DNA from: Brugia malayi
Taxonomy: Eukaryota; Nematoda; Chromadorea; Rhabditida; Onchocercidae
NCBI RefSeq assembly: GCF_000002995.4
Contig: NW_025062475.1
Span: forward strand, 7,692,187 to 7,756,186
Reading direction: 5' to 3'
Length of the DNA stretch: 64,000 bases
Shown in pieces: positions 25,401-37,687 of the stretch (position 1 is the stretch's first letter; each line of letters opens with the position of its first letter). The notes under the pieces were generated by a model, which searched no databases, was not told the DNA's origin, and saw only the letters and a program-made list of their open reading frames with translations. The position numbers and the translations under genes were made by a program.

Positions 25401-26439
25401 GAATGGAAAATTGACGTCATTTGTGATAGGTGCTCTCTCACCATTTAAGTCTGCATAAGAATAAGAAGTTTTTAAGTATGTGTAAGATATATACCTGAGA
25501 GTCATTTCTGGGAAGTCATTGTCGGAATCATTTCCAAATGAATTCTTAATCATTAAATTACACTTTTAACAAATAACTTTGTTAGTATTCATGATTCTCT
25601 GTTAGTTTAGTTTCTTAAAAAGTTTGAAATAAAAAATTAAAAGAAATGCACTGAATTTTTTCTCTTCCTGTCGTAAAAAAAGATGTATATTGGTAAGTCA
25701 TTTCCGGTGAAAACTTAGCTAATCTGATCGATGGAATCAACTGTTGTAAGGCTTCGCTCGCTCTCGCAATAATAATAATAGTTGTTGATGAATTTTTAAT
25801 GATGTCGTTGCAGGCATACATGATAATCATCACATCGAATTGATTTGTGTCTCATCATTCCCAACAACCACAGTGACGACAACAGCTGAACTGATTTGTT
25901 GGCGTTTCTGGGCATGTGAATGTCGCGACAATTATGTCGATGGCCTGATGTTAAAAGTAAATTGTTTCCATCCATTTTTGATTGTAATGTTGAGAAGTAG
26001 CTTTTAACTAGATATTATTTCCTGAAGAACTGAAAAAATAGTGGTTCTTAGGTTTGATGCTGCAGATGCTAAACAACAGTTCTGATCAATCAATAAAATG
26101 ATCGAAAATTATTTGTCAAACTACTAATACTTCTTTTAGATGATATGAAAACGAGTACTGGCTAATCTATCACCATGTGTTTAGGGATGGAAAGATTGCT
26201 TAAATCGTGTCATTTTAATTTTAAATTTGATGACGAAATAGTTGTTTTTCTAATATTCATTAAAACGAATGACTTTCAGAAGCTTTTTGAAACTGTAGAG
26301 AAATTTTCGGTAAGGTTGTGTCTCTCACGCATTCCTTTCTTTCTATTTTTAGACGGAGGCAATTTTAAACGAGAAAAGCATTATATTTTTTAAAATAAAC
26401 TGGGAGATAAACAAATATATAAATGCGTTATTTGCTTAG
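22445..26439 (+). CDS. Speculative unknown gene (five phase-compatible exons)
   Basis: I do not recognise this. Five open segments with acceptor and donor sites join without a stop: 22445-22564 (starts MNEIPNEEYSIDFRF), 24607-24721 (DGNEGYLGITIDTSSS and HIWDYPLSGMGY), 25814-25956 (HHIELICVSSFPTTTV and WRFWACECRDNYVDG), 26280-26309 (KLFETVEKFS) and 26353-26439 (TEAILNEKSIIFFKI, ending in TAG). Together they give 164 aa, and each junction keeps phase. The third exon looks the most coding-like, being less AT-rich than its surroundings. The first intron is about 2 kb and contains the hairpin at 22965-23044, so the first exon is the least secure. It could instead be chance open frames or upstream exons of TPST. 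No function is proposed. Confidence 0.27.
22965..23044. repeat. Perfect 30-bp inverted repeat (hairpin)
   Basis: The left arm at 22965-22994 (starting TGTGTGCCGCATTTC) is exactly reverse-complementary to the right arm at 23015-23044 (ending ATGCGGCACACA). They are separated by 20 bases, and the sequence AAAGTTTTTTCTTT occurs twice in a row across the loop. A perfect match over 30 bp implies a recent origin. Possible origins are a tiny foldback element, a template-switch event, or a library/assembly snap-back artefact. Confidence 0.95.
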
Positions 26440-27713
26440 TTACTTATATTACTACTTTCAAAATTCTAGTCCACATATTTTCAGAAAAAAAAAATTGTCT
26501 TTCAAATTCTTTGTGTGTTCATATCGTTTCCATCTTTTTTATTATATTATACTCTAAATTTTCATTATATTTTAAGAAGAAAATTGTACTATAAGATTTC
26601 TGTTCATATGTTTATCTCATTTTCTAGTTATTTGAGTTTCTTTCAATTCTCATAAATTTTAGTTTTCTTTTAAACTGATGTAGCGAAGCTTTATTTGTTT
26701 CGTATGTTTGGCATTGGTATGTTTGCAAAAGAACGTGGTAAGAATAAGATAAGGTCAATTTTTTGCATGTGTTATATTTGGAATGAGAAAGAAGGACATG
26801 AAAAATTCAGTGGTCGAACAAAGTTTTCCATCCTTATCTTCACAGAATTTGGTTGACTAGTTGAAGTAATTGCAGATGATCATGGGTTGTGAGTTTCTTT
26901 TATTAGGAATTTAAATAGAGGAAGATTTACTAAGCTGCCATCTAGAATGACAGTGGACTTAATAAGAAGTTTTGATTTTAATATGTCTGACCGTATCAAA
27001 ATCCTTTATTTCTGTATATGAAATACTCTGTCACAAATGAACAAAAAATAGGACGACCTGAATCTGCACATATTCGAATATTGATGAGAATAGCTTGTTT
27101 GCAATGGGCTGTAATTGAGGTAATTGAGAAAGTGGTATTAAGGAAGAGGAAGAAATAGATGATTATTACCAAAATTTTCAAACATTTATTCATTTAATTG
27201 TGTGATTCTGTTTCATGCGGGTTGTAATTTGGATCTATTACTAATTACTGTTTTTGACGATTTATAAGGATAGTTATGGCTCGGTTAAAAAATATTTTGG
27301 CAGAATAAGAATATTCAGTCTTCAATTCTTCATTTATAAGATGAAAAGGGGGCAATTCATTTATTGTTTGTATGACTAAATATGTAGACGTCAAAGACGA
27401 ACTACTTAGACTAAATTAATATCTGATTTTGGTGAAAATGGTAGTTTTGGCGATAGTCTTAACAATGAGATTGTTTCAGTTTATATGCGTGTTAAGCTAT
27501 GCTTTTTAAGCTGAGGCATAAGGAACTCTCTCGTACTAATCTTTTTCTTGTTTTGTTTCGTAGCGAAGCATACTAATCTGATGAGAAATATATTTATTAT
27601 CGACTGCGAATTGAAATCAACAAGCAAAATTAATTGTAGATTTAGTCATTCATTATTTAATCATCCAATATTAGTGTTGTAATACGGATAAAATGTAAAT
27701 ATTCCTGTTTTAG
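26440..27713. other. Intergenic region upstream of TPST
   Basis: AT-rich, no supported gene. A short open segment at about 26687-26736 (containing KLYLFRMFGIGMFAKER) ends at a good donor, but it does not join in phase to its neighbours. Confidence 0.45.
27711..27713 (+). promoter_or_regulatory. Candidate trans-splice acceptor before TPST
   Basis: CTGTTTTAG ends at 27713, 41 bp before the first in-frame ATG of TPST (27755). No upstream coding exon is needed for TPST. An acceptor with no matching donor just ahead of the start codon is typical of spliced-leader addition in nematodes. Inference only. Confidence 0.4.
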
Positions 27714-27754
27714 GTTTGCTATGGAGACGTAATTTACAGCATAACCTATCGGCG

Positions 27755-28383
27755 ATGTTGATGAGAGGACGGGCTCGGACAATACTTTTAATTGTTGTAC
27801 TTATGGGTTGTGTTCTATATATGCTAATTTCGGCTTCTGCACTATTTTCTGCCTTCAGTGTAGTTCGATATAATGTTGTCATATTACCCGGACAAAAAAT
27901 GGGTAATTTGTCGAAATACTCACCACTCATTTTCATTGGTTAGTTTTCTTATTGATTTATATTCCCCAAGTCTTTGTTTTTAGGATACAGTAGTGGAAAT
28001 TGTTTAGTCTTTTGAGTGACTTACCATATATCTTTTTCTTCTTCATATTTCAGCTTTGAACTATTCTTTTACCTTCTTTCTTCCACTAGTATATCTTTCT
28101 AATTAGCTGCAGAATTTAGTGATCGAAATCTTCATTGATCCTTAACGACTTTTGTCCCAGTTTCTTATTTTAAGCGTTTTCGTGAGAGTCTTTTAGGTTT
28201 TGCGGATAACCTATTATATTAGAAGAAAGTATAACTTACAGGTGTGTAGAGGAATACTGCATCAGCTCGTGATCAATGCAATACAGTTTCACTAAACTTG
28301 TTGTTATCCTGTTGTCATAAACATCATTCCAGTTGCCATTTTTTATCTGGGAAATAAATCTATGCTCTTATAATAAAATAGTC

Positions 28384-28416
<33 letters not shown>

Positions 28417-30482
28417 GGAGGTGTTCCACGATCGGGAACAACACTGATTCGTGCTATGTTGGATGCACATCCTTCCGTGCGATGGTTGGTCATTGTATGT
28501 ATCCCTTGGTCATGACCATCACAGTTGACTGTATCTTAATTTAATAATATTCCTCACTTAACAAAACAACCGATAATGCTACCTAGTTAGATAATCTTAA
28601 TTATAGTGGTGAAGAGACACGTGTAATACCACGCATTCTGGGACTTAGGACACAATGGAAAAAGAGCCAAAAGGAATGGAATCGATTAAAAGAAGCGGGT
28701 GTCACTGATGAAGTAATCAATGACGCTATCTCATCATTTATATTACAAGTAGGTTGCTTACTGTTTCAATTTTGGTAATGTTTTTTGTTGTTGGAACTGA
28801 GGACGTTTGTGGTTTTTCAGGTAATAGCAGGTCATGGTGAACCTGCTGAAAGACTTTGCAATAAGGATCCTTTCACGATGAAGTCAGCAGAATATCTTGC
28901 TCATCTATTCCCAAACAGCAAATTTTTATTGATGATAAGAGATGGCCGTGCGACTGTTCATTCTATCATATCTCGTCAGGTAACCATTACAGGTTTCGAC
29001 CTTAGCGATCCGAGACAGTGTTTGGATAAATGGAATCACGCCATCAAGACAATGTATGAGGTATAGCCTTTATGCAATTTCTTTTTTTGTCTAATTGTTG
29101 AAGTAGAAATTAATTTTGAGTTTGTAGTACTTCTCCAAGACTCACGGAGTTTGTACTTAAAAAGTTTTTTTGAAACAATGCAGGCATTTTGATTCAAGAT
29201 CAAATACGAAGCCAAAAGTCAGTGAAATAGAAATTTAATATAAAGTCTAATTAAAAAAGAGATGAACAGCACATTTGGTATAAAGCTTATACTTAATTTT
29301 TAATAAATTCACTTTGCAGCAATGTAAAACAGTAGGCCAAAAACGATGCTTAACTGTTTATTATGAGCAGTTGGTACTTCATCCGGAACAACAGTTGCGT
29401 CATGTTCTTAATTTCCTAGATATTCCATGGAGTGATTTAGTACTTCACCACGACAAACTGATCGGTAAAGATATTTCGTTGTCAAAGTATGTTTTTTTTT
29501 TTTTTTTTCCATCCTATTTTTTTTATGTTCTAGATAAGTCTTAATGTTTTATTCGATGACTGAGTACCGCGAAATCTAAAGCATGATATGTTAGAAACAC
29601 GAAAAATGTTTGATGGTGATCTTCAAAATCATTTTGTTGTTCTATGCATAGTTTCAGTGGACATGATTATTTCTGTTTTTTACCGTATTCTTTGCTTCTT
29701 TTCAATAAACTGCAGTAATTTTGTTTGATTTTCATTTTATTGGCTGTAAATGTTTTGAACTTTGTGGGCATTTATCAGCTGTAATATTTTGATGATTAAC
29801 ATTAAATTTAATTTAATTTGTCTAATTGAAGAAATAAAATAGGAACTCAAAAATAAGCTTAGGGTGTAAATATTCATTTAAAATGTATCTCTTGCAATTG
29901 ATATTATAGAGCATGGAATGTATTGAAAAATGTATTGAAAAAGCTTTTTTGATGTATTGAAAAAAGCGATATTGTTTCTAGAGTTGAAAGATCCACCGAT
30001 CAGGTCATTAAACCAGTGAATCTGGATGCATTAACTAAATGGGTTGGTACGTTTAGCGAGGATATTGTACAGGAAATGGCATCTATAGCACCAATGTTGG
30101 CCCAACTTGGGTTTGTAACACTGTTTTTTTTTTTGAGAAAAAAACCTCAGATTTGAATGTTCTTGCTAATTTATTTAGGTTTATGACATAATGTTTCACA
30201 TTTTTGGTTCTTAAAATACTTATGAAGTATCGAAAGGTATATATCCCTGAGTAAGATTATATCCAACATGAACGTCAGCAGAGTTAAGAGAGAAAGATTC
30301 TGTGAAAAATTTTCTTCAGATATGATCCAAATGCCAATCCGCCTAAATATGGTGAGCCTGATCCAATTGTATTGAAGAATACTGATGAGTTACATATGAA
30401 CTTCGGAGAATGGGAGCGTAGAGCGAAAGAAATAGTTGACCCAGCAGCGGCTGCTGCCCCGCGTTCTCCACTTGCTCGGTGA
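27755..30482 (+). CDS. tpst-1: Protein-tyrosine sulfotransferase (TPST)
   Basis: Seven exons: 27755-27938, 28418-28484, 28607-28748, 28821-29060, 29320-29486, 29982-30110 and 30320-30482; 363 aa, close to the family's roughly 370. TPST transfers sulfate from PAPS to tyrosines of secreted and membrane proteins in the trans-Golgi. It is a type II membrane protein: a short basic N-terminus, one membrane segment (about residues 9-30, [16 protein letters not shown]) and a lumenal catalytic domain. The 5'-phosphosulfate loop is GGVPRSGTT (62-70). The C-G-E-E-T-R motif (84-89) supplies the catalytic glutamate and a disulfide cysteine. Also seen are [38 protein letters not shown] and [17 protein letters not shown]. 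The first ATG in frame is used; the TTG further upstream is not needed. All key residues are present. Confidence 0.97.
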
Positions 30483-32076
30483 GGATTTCGTCCACGCATG
30501 GAAGCATACAATATATTATTTCTATAATTATAGATTATATTAGTCAACACAATCATCTACACTCTTCTAATCTTTTTTGCTCACCTTTACTATCGTCATG
30601 AAACAGTTTTGCGTTCGCATAAATTCTTATAAAATTTTACCAAATTTTCATATCTTCACTTTTCGCTGGTACTTTTCTCTTATTTGCTTCGATATAAAGT
30701 GCATTCTATTTGGGCGAAATTTCCACTGCCGTTTGTTTTGGAATTACTCTTGTAAATAATTCATGTATAATAAGTTACAACTTCAATCATCATTCATACT
30801 GGGCGCTTCCAAGTTTAAAGTTCTATCCAGGGACGCAAGCAGAGTTTTCTTTTTTTTTATTAATTGAATAATAGTATGACATTCCTTATCACTCGACTTA
30901 CTTCTGTTCTAAAATTTGCTTCATATCTACCTGTTACACAAATCTTGTTGAACAGTTGTGTTGGTCGGTTTTTGCATTTCCGAAATAGTTTAGCTCTGAT
31001 ATGAAATCAGCTTTATATTTTGAAGTGAAGTTTTATGATCTGATGAGTCTGTAATACTTGCCGGTGCGAAGTCGGGTTGCAATATAAGTATGGATGTACC
31101 ATTGTTTTCGACCAATTCGACATTGCTCAAGCACTGCTTGCTCTAATTTCTTGGCTTTCTTCAAGTTGTTTCTGTTTTATTGTAAATGAATGTCTTAGTT
31201 TGTGGCCTCTTCTGTCTGTAATTTTATTCTAAACCATTGAGCTCAAACATACGTAATTAAATGCTTTTAAAGCCTTCTTATTTTCCAATCTCATTTAAAT
31301 TTAAATCTTTTTAATCAGTTGAGGAATTATGGAAGGTCTCGTTATCTTTGTGTGTAAACAAAAGTCGATAGTTCATTTCAAGTTTTTAATCTGCATGCTA
31401 ATCGCGAAATATTTCCTTTTTAACTTATTTCCACCGATTCTATATAATTAGGGAAACAGTGCACTCTGCTCAAATAGCATTTCTCTTCAATATCAGTTTG
31501 AATAATTCAGTTGTTTTCTAAAAATCATTGTTTTCGACAATTATACCAGTAAACTTTTTGGATGCAACCTTCCTCGTATTTCATTTTCATTCTGTTTGTT
31601 CTATGTAATCAATAACCACATTAAAACCTAGAAATTGTTTTGCATGCTGACTGAACCACTGGACTGCCTCGTTTTGTGCAGTAATGTTATAGCTGACTGG
31701 TTACACATTATTCTGAAATTTTGAAGCTAACTGCACAGTGACAGAGGAAGATCATATGGTTCAAGCTATATAATCTGAGTGAAAGAGGGGGAACTAATTG
31801 GCTCACTTGGGAAAGCACCACCTATGTGCGCCCCACTTACGTTATTCTTTGAATGGTTTTGAAAGTGTAGCAGTACAGGTAAAAGACAACTTTTCCAAAA
31901 CTAATTTATAGATACAGGGACACTGTAGTCAAATAGTTGACTCTCTGTGCATGGCGTAACTTATTTCAACAAATAAAATTTGTTAAATATATACATCTTG
32001 ATAAGTATATTACATATAATGTCAAAAATCATAAGTAACATATTCGGGAATTCTAAGTACGTTAAATGTGCTCATC
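30483..32076. other. Intergenic between TPST and DMC1 (convergent 3' ends)
   Basis: About 1.6 kb of T-rich DNA holding both 3' UTRs. No further gene seen. Confidence 0.6.
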
Positions 32077-34551
32077 TTACTCCTTTGCATCGGTAATGCC
32101 TATTGTAGCAATGGCGAAAGTAGCTTCATTTTCGGGTAAATCTGGTGAGTCGTAAATCTTTGCAATTCTTGTTTCTCCTCGTCCCTAAAATTTGGATGAA
32201 ATTTGTTGATGAGAAAATGTCTTCATTATAAATTGTCGCAACAGCATTCGGAGACAAAGATTTAAATGCTGGGTCTAGAGAACATATATGAAAATTAATT
32301 TCTAACTATATCATAGATAAAGCGTGACTAAAGAAAGTTCTAAATATGACAAGAAGAAAGTGCAACTAAGTATTAACATGGACGAAAACTATATTCATAA
32401 GCGATATATCTTGATAAAATTAAGCAAACACTATCAAAAACCAGGAAATTTATTCCGAGTTTACTTATACTGTGTAAAATCAGAGACTATTAAAACTGGT
32501 ACCTTTTTAAGCATGATACGAGTTGTAGAGGCATGAGCCAGGATATGTCCACCAACTGGTTTTTTTGGATCTGCCTGAAATGTCATCCCAGCGCCAGGGT
32601 CTGCAGTCATCTGATTTGTAATAAAAACTGCGACATTGTACTCTTCTGCGATTTTCTAAAAAGTTATAACTCTCAAAATATGCATAAAGTCATAAAGATT
32701 CAAGTTATGAAGCAAAATACTGCGCAGAATAAGACAGGATGAATTCTTTCACCTGCAAACGTGACAACATTTGCGCAAGTTTTTGCTGTCGTTCTGCAAG
32801 CTCACCTCTACCGCTGTAATCGACTCGAAATAAAGCCATAATTGAATCAACAATTAATAGCTTAAAAATACCCAGTTCCTGAAGCATTATTAGAAATTGA
32901 CGTGATGGCAACTACTGTTTCAAAAAACATGAAATTTGATAATAAAAATATTTCATAATGTTTAGTGTGTTTTTCTCTAGGTTTTGTATGGCAAAAATGA
33001 GCGGACTACTCACCACTGAGTTAATATAAAAGTTGTAATATGAACATTTTGACTTAGAAATCAAACCTCATGAAATTTTGCAGCGACAAAATCCAGCAAT
33101 TCCATTTGATGATCAGAAGTGTACGCTCGTGCATACAAAATGTTGTCTAACATCGCTTCTTGATCCATTTTGAAACGTTCGTTAATCTGACGCAAACGGT
33201 CCGGTCTTAAAAACTTCGGTCAGTTATGCACATTCAAAAATTTTGAAGACAGGAAATGTGTGCGATGTTCGAAATGCACTCTAACTAACCGGAATGTATT
33301 CTCGGTATCGATGTAGATAACTTTCCCACCTTTGAAATTACTTGTCTCACTTGCTATTTGGCACATAACTAGAAATATTAAATTTACCTTCAGTTCTGTT
33401 GAAAACTGAAACATAATAACCTATTTTCTATAAAAGATTTCCAGTGCCCTTCATCAAAATACCAATCCCAAGTTTGGAATGCGAATTATTCTCTGCATCA
33501 TTAAAATCTCCAGACTTTTGTTATAGTTTAGTTAGCCTTTAATCTGTACAAAATTTTTATTCAATTCGATGCTGGGAAGAGTTGTGAAAGAAATGCACTA
33601 CTGCTAAAAAGTATACCACACAAAGTGTGAGAGAGTTGTGTTTTCCCAGTACGAAATTCGCCGAAAACTTCGGTTATAGCCTGACTTTCAATACCACCGC
33701 CCAGAAGTTTGTCCAGATCCCGGCTTCCTGTACTAATACGATAACAGAGCTTCCGTCGTTCTGTCACCTCCAAAGCCGTAATAAAACCATTGTTCTAAAA
33801 CCCACCACAACATGTTTTTCATACTGTGCAAAAGAAAGTAAACATGAATTTAAAATAATTGCTCACTAATAGTTTGCAGGCGACTTCCTTGATTTTGTCG
33901 ACTTTTGCTTCAGAAAGACCTTTAACATCACACAACCGCTTTCTCGTGGTCATCATAATACCTTTGATCGTGCAAATCCCGACACCTAACAGCTTCTTGA
34001 TATCAGCAACGTTCTTCAAAGAAATCAGATGTTTGACTTATAGAATTGGACTTACCAATTAAATTATTCCAATTATTTTCTTTTCAAATCTACTAATTAA
34101 ATTCATCTATTCAATTGAATTCATTAAAACCGCAAAAAAATCATGCACAGAATATATAACCCTGATATGCACATCAGAAGTGTCGGTTGTTGTTTAAAAA
34201 ATGTAGTTAGCATCACTGAACATTTACACAGTTTTGTTTATCTGCAGAATGTTATAGAAACTCAATGAAGGAGAGTTAACAAACAGAAGAGATAAAAAGT
34301 AATAATGTTACAAGCATATGTGGTCAAATTTTTGTGCAAAACATACAATTCCGTGACCTTGCAGCAACTCGATATCCTGATAAAAGTTCATCTAAAATGT
34401 ATTTTAATGGATTTATGACAAATAAATTATGCTTTACATTCAGCAAAACGTGTTTATGCTGTGACATAATTTTACGAACAGAAGAAACCTCATAATCATT
34501 AAGTTTAATTTGATCATCCTGACGTGGAACAATCTGCTCCATCATTTGCAT
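32077..34551 (-). CDS. dmc1: Meiotic recombinase DMC1
   Basis: Core exons on the minus strand: 34391-34347, 34013-33867, 33794-33617, 33368-33290, 33205-33067, 32878-32753, 32655-32503 and 32184-32077; 324 aa from [15 protein letters not shown]. An extra 38-codon exon at 34551-34438 joins in phase through a 46-bp intron and may be the true N-terminus. DMC1 forms filaments on single-stranded DNA and drives strand exchange between homologues in meiosis. The helix-hairpin-helix region reads [20 protein letters not shown] and [13 protein letters not shown]. Walker A is GEFRTGKT (109-116) and Walker B is LLIVDS (203-208). Loop L2 contains [18 protein letters not shown]. The end [14 protein letters not shown] and PENEATFAI is followed by G-I-T-D-A-K-E. 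I call DMC1 and not RAD51 from [20 protein letters not shown], the AKIYDSP/PENEA tail and FQADPKKP. All ATPase residues are intact. Confidence 0.95.
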
Positions 34552-35064
34552 ATTATTTGACTGAATCAATAGCTGAAACATAACTCTATAAATAACATCG
34601 ATGACAGAAGATTAAAATCATCCTTGACGTCAGAGGACAATTTGATTCAGCTTTTTTTTTTTTAATACAACACGTATTTTCGACCTATTTCGCACTTCAA
34701 AACACTCATCTCAAGCTTTAAAAATAACTGGAATTTCGATGTTCCCAACCTTGACTCGAAACCGTTATGATATGGGAACAAAATTACAAGGGTTAATTGA
34801 TGGTAAGAAGCGAATAGTCAGCTTGTACCCACCAAAGCGGAGTCTGTTATAAAACTCTCATGCTTCCCGCCAATCCGCGAATTCTCCAAAACAGAATCTC
34901 TTACTTCACTAAGTATCATACATCTCTATTGCTAATTCCTAAACTCACTTCCTTTTACTACCCAGCACTGAACGTTTCTAGAACATTCCATCAGCAAATT
35001 GCTTAATTCGCACGTAGACGTTGTCATACTCCGCAAGGAGCTAACAACAGTATTCTCACCATTC
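34552..35064. other. DMC1 upstream region
   Basis: Presumed DMC1 promoter and 5' UTR on the minus strand, running into the left flank of the minisatellite. A poly(T) run lies at about 34652. No other gene seen. Confidence 0.5.
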
Positions 35065-37008
35065 ATGATTATCACTCACTCTTGTACAATCATGATTAGC
35101 ACTCACTCTTGTACAATCATGATTAGCACTCACTCTTGTACAATCATGATTAGCACTCACTCTTGTACAATCATGATTAGCACTCACTCTTGTACAATCA
35201 TGATTAGCACTCACTCTTGTACAATCATGATTAGCACTCACTCTTGTACAATCATGATTAGCACTCACTCTTGTACAATTATGATTAGCACTCACTCTTG
35301 TACAATCATGATTAGCACTCACTCTTGTACAATCATGATTAGCACTCACTCTTGTACAATTATGATTAGCACTCACTCTTGTACAATCATGATTATCACT
35401 CACTCTTGTACAATTATGATTAGCACTCACTCTTGTACAATCATGATTAGCACTCACTCTTGTACAATCATGATTAGCACTCACTCTTGTACAATCATGA
35501 TTAGCACTCACTCTTGTACAATCATGATTATCACTCACTCTTGTACAATTATGATTAGCACTCACTCTTGTACAATCATGATTAGCACTCACTCTTGTAC
35601 AATTATGATTAGCACTCACTCTTGTACAATCATGATTAGCACTCACTCTTGTACAATCATGATTAGCACTCACTCTTGTACAATCATGATTATCACTCAC
35701 TCTTGTACAATCATGATTATCACTCACTCTTGTACAATTATGATTAGCACTCACTCTTGTACAATCATGATTAGCACTCACTCTTGTACAATCATGATTA
35801 GCACTCACTCTTGTACAATCATGATTAGCACTCACTCTTGTACAATCATGATTATCACTCACTCTTGTACAATTATGATTAGCACTCACTCTTGTACAAT
35901 CATGATTAGCACTCACTCTTGTACAATCATGATTAGCACTCACTCTTGTACAATCATGATTAGCACTCACTCTTGTACAATCATGATTAGCACTCACTCT
36001 TGTACAATCATGATTAGCACTCACTCTTGTACAATCATGATTAGCACTCACTCTTGTACAATCATGATTAGCACTCACTCTTGTACAATCATGATTATCA
36101 CTCACTCTTGTACAATTATGATTAGCACTCACTCTTGTACAATCATGATTAGCACTCACTCTTGTACAATCATGATTAGCACTCACTCTTGTACAATCAT
36201 GATTATCACTCACCCTTGTACAATTATGATTAGCACTCACTCTTGTACAATCATGATTAGCACTCACTCTTGTACAATCATGATTAGCACTCACTCTTGT
36301 ACAATCATGATTAGCACTCACTCTTGTACAATCATGATTATCACTCACTCTTGTACAATTATGATTAGCACTCACTCTTGTACAATCATGATTAGCACTC
36401 ACTCTTGTACAATCATGATTAGCACTCACTCTTGTACAATCATGATTAGCACTCACTCTTGTACAATCATGATTAGCACTCACTCTTGTACAATCATGAT
36501 TAGCACTCACTCTTGTACAATCATGATTATCACTCACTCTTGTACAATTATGATTAGCACTCACTCTTGTACAATCATGATTAGCACTCACTCTTGTACA
36601 ATCATGATTAGCACTCACTCTTGTACAATCATGATTAGCACTCACTCTTGTACAATCATGATTAGCACTCACTCTTGTACAATCATGATTAGCACTCACT
36701 CTTGTACAATCATGATTAGCACTCACTCTTGTACAATCATGATTAGCACTCACTCTTGTACAATCATGATTAGCACTCACTCTTGTACAATTATGATTAG
36801 CACTCACTCTTGTACAATCATGATTAGCACTCACTCTTGTACAATCATGATTAGCACTCACTCTTGTACAATCATGATTAGCACTCACTCTTGTACAATC
36901 ATGATTAGCACTCACTCTTGTACAATCATGATTAGCACTCACTCTTGTACAATTATGATTATCACTCACTCTTGTACAATCATGATTAGCACTCACTCTT
37001 GTACAATC
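35065..37008. repeat. 27-bp minisatellite, exactly 72 copies
   Basis: Each unit begins ATGATTAGCACTCACTC and continues TTGTACAATC. The array is 1,944 bp, which is 72 x 27 with no indels. Almost all variation is at two sites: AGC or ATC near the start, and a final C or T. Because 27 is divisible by three, the array leaves one long open frame on each strand (repeats MISTHSCTI on plus, SANHDCTRV on minus). These have no signal peptide, no family match and strictly symmetric openness, so I read them as by-products and not as genes. A degenerate half unit (ATTCATGATTATCA) lies just right of the array near 37058. Confidence 0.98.
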
Positions 37009-37095
37009 ATGATTATTTTTTAACTTATTGTGACTATCATATCTCGCTCTTTAAGCATTCATGATTATCATATCTGGCGTTATTTTGTCTAAAAG

Positions 37096-37687
37096 CTACT
37101 TCATAATGGGAAATAACAATTTAGGAAAATTGTATCGAGAAACTGCAAAAAATTACAGGATTTGAGAAAATATTACAGTAAGTTTTACTTCGAATTTATT
37201 TGCTGTTCCTTTCAACGCTTTGATTTCACTTCCCCAAATTTCCCAGTTTACTTCTTTTTGCACCAGAGTAATTTTATGCTTACAAAATCCTTCTTTTCTG
37301 TCAATCATCTACATAAAGAAGCATATGAAAGTTTAATCGAGATTTCCTTTTGACCAAAGTGATGTGCACTAGTTTATGACATCATCAGTACTTCAAAGAA
37401 TCTCAACCATCTATCATCGAACTAAGAAATTGAAAACTTGAGACAGGCTGATTACTACACAAATTTCAAGTTATTCTCCACAAAAACTCAAAAACGTTAC
37501 GTACTATTTTCATATTTGCAAACTGATAATATATTCTGAAGTGCATTGAATACTCACAGTGTTTGGGGAATTTGGAATGACTTGTAAAAGAATCTTTAAA
37601 CAGATTGATTCCTTCAAGGATATATAATGCTGGATAAGAAAATGATCTGCCACGATTCCTATGATCAGCCGATTGCTGCACTTCCAT
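37096..37687 (-). CDS. Possible small two-exon protein beside the minisatellite
   Basis: Not recognised. An ATG at 37687 opens 43 codons (MEVQQSADHRNRGRSFSYPA at the start) to a GTGAGT donor (exon 37687-37558). A TTTTTTGCAG acceptor at 37142 continues in phase for 14 codons to a stop at 37096, giving 58 aa. The splice sites are good, but the product has no known motif and the second exon is very AT-rich, so chance is a real possibility. Confidence 0.17.

Noticed and set aside
27716..27754. TTG start for TPST
   Set aside because: An ATG at 27755 gives a normal short cytosolic tail before the membrane segment; the upstream part follows a likely trans-splice acceptor.
32077..34391. RAD51 instead of DMC1
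   Set aside because: The helix-hairpin-helix region and the last 35 residues match DMC1-specific sequence better than RAD51.
35065..37008. CRISPR array
   Set aside because: Units are contiguous with no unique spacers, and the DNA is eukaryotic.
34999..37023. Two giant repeat ORFs as genes
   Set aside because: Both strands are open simply because the 27-bp unit is a multiple of three; no start context, signal or family supports coding.
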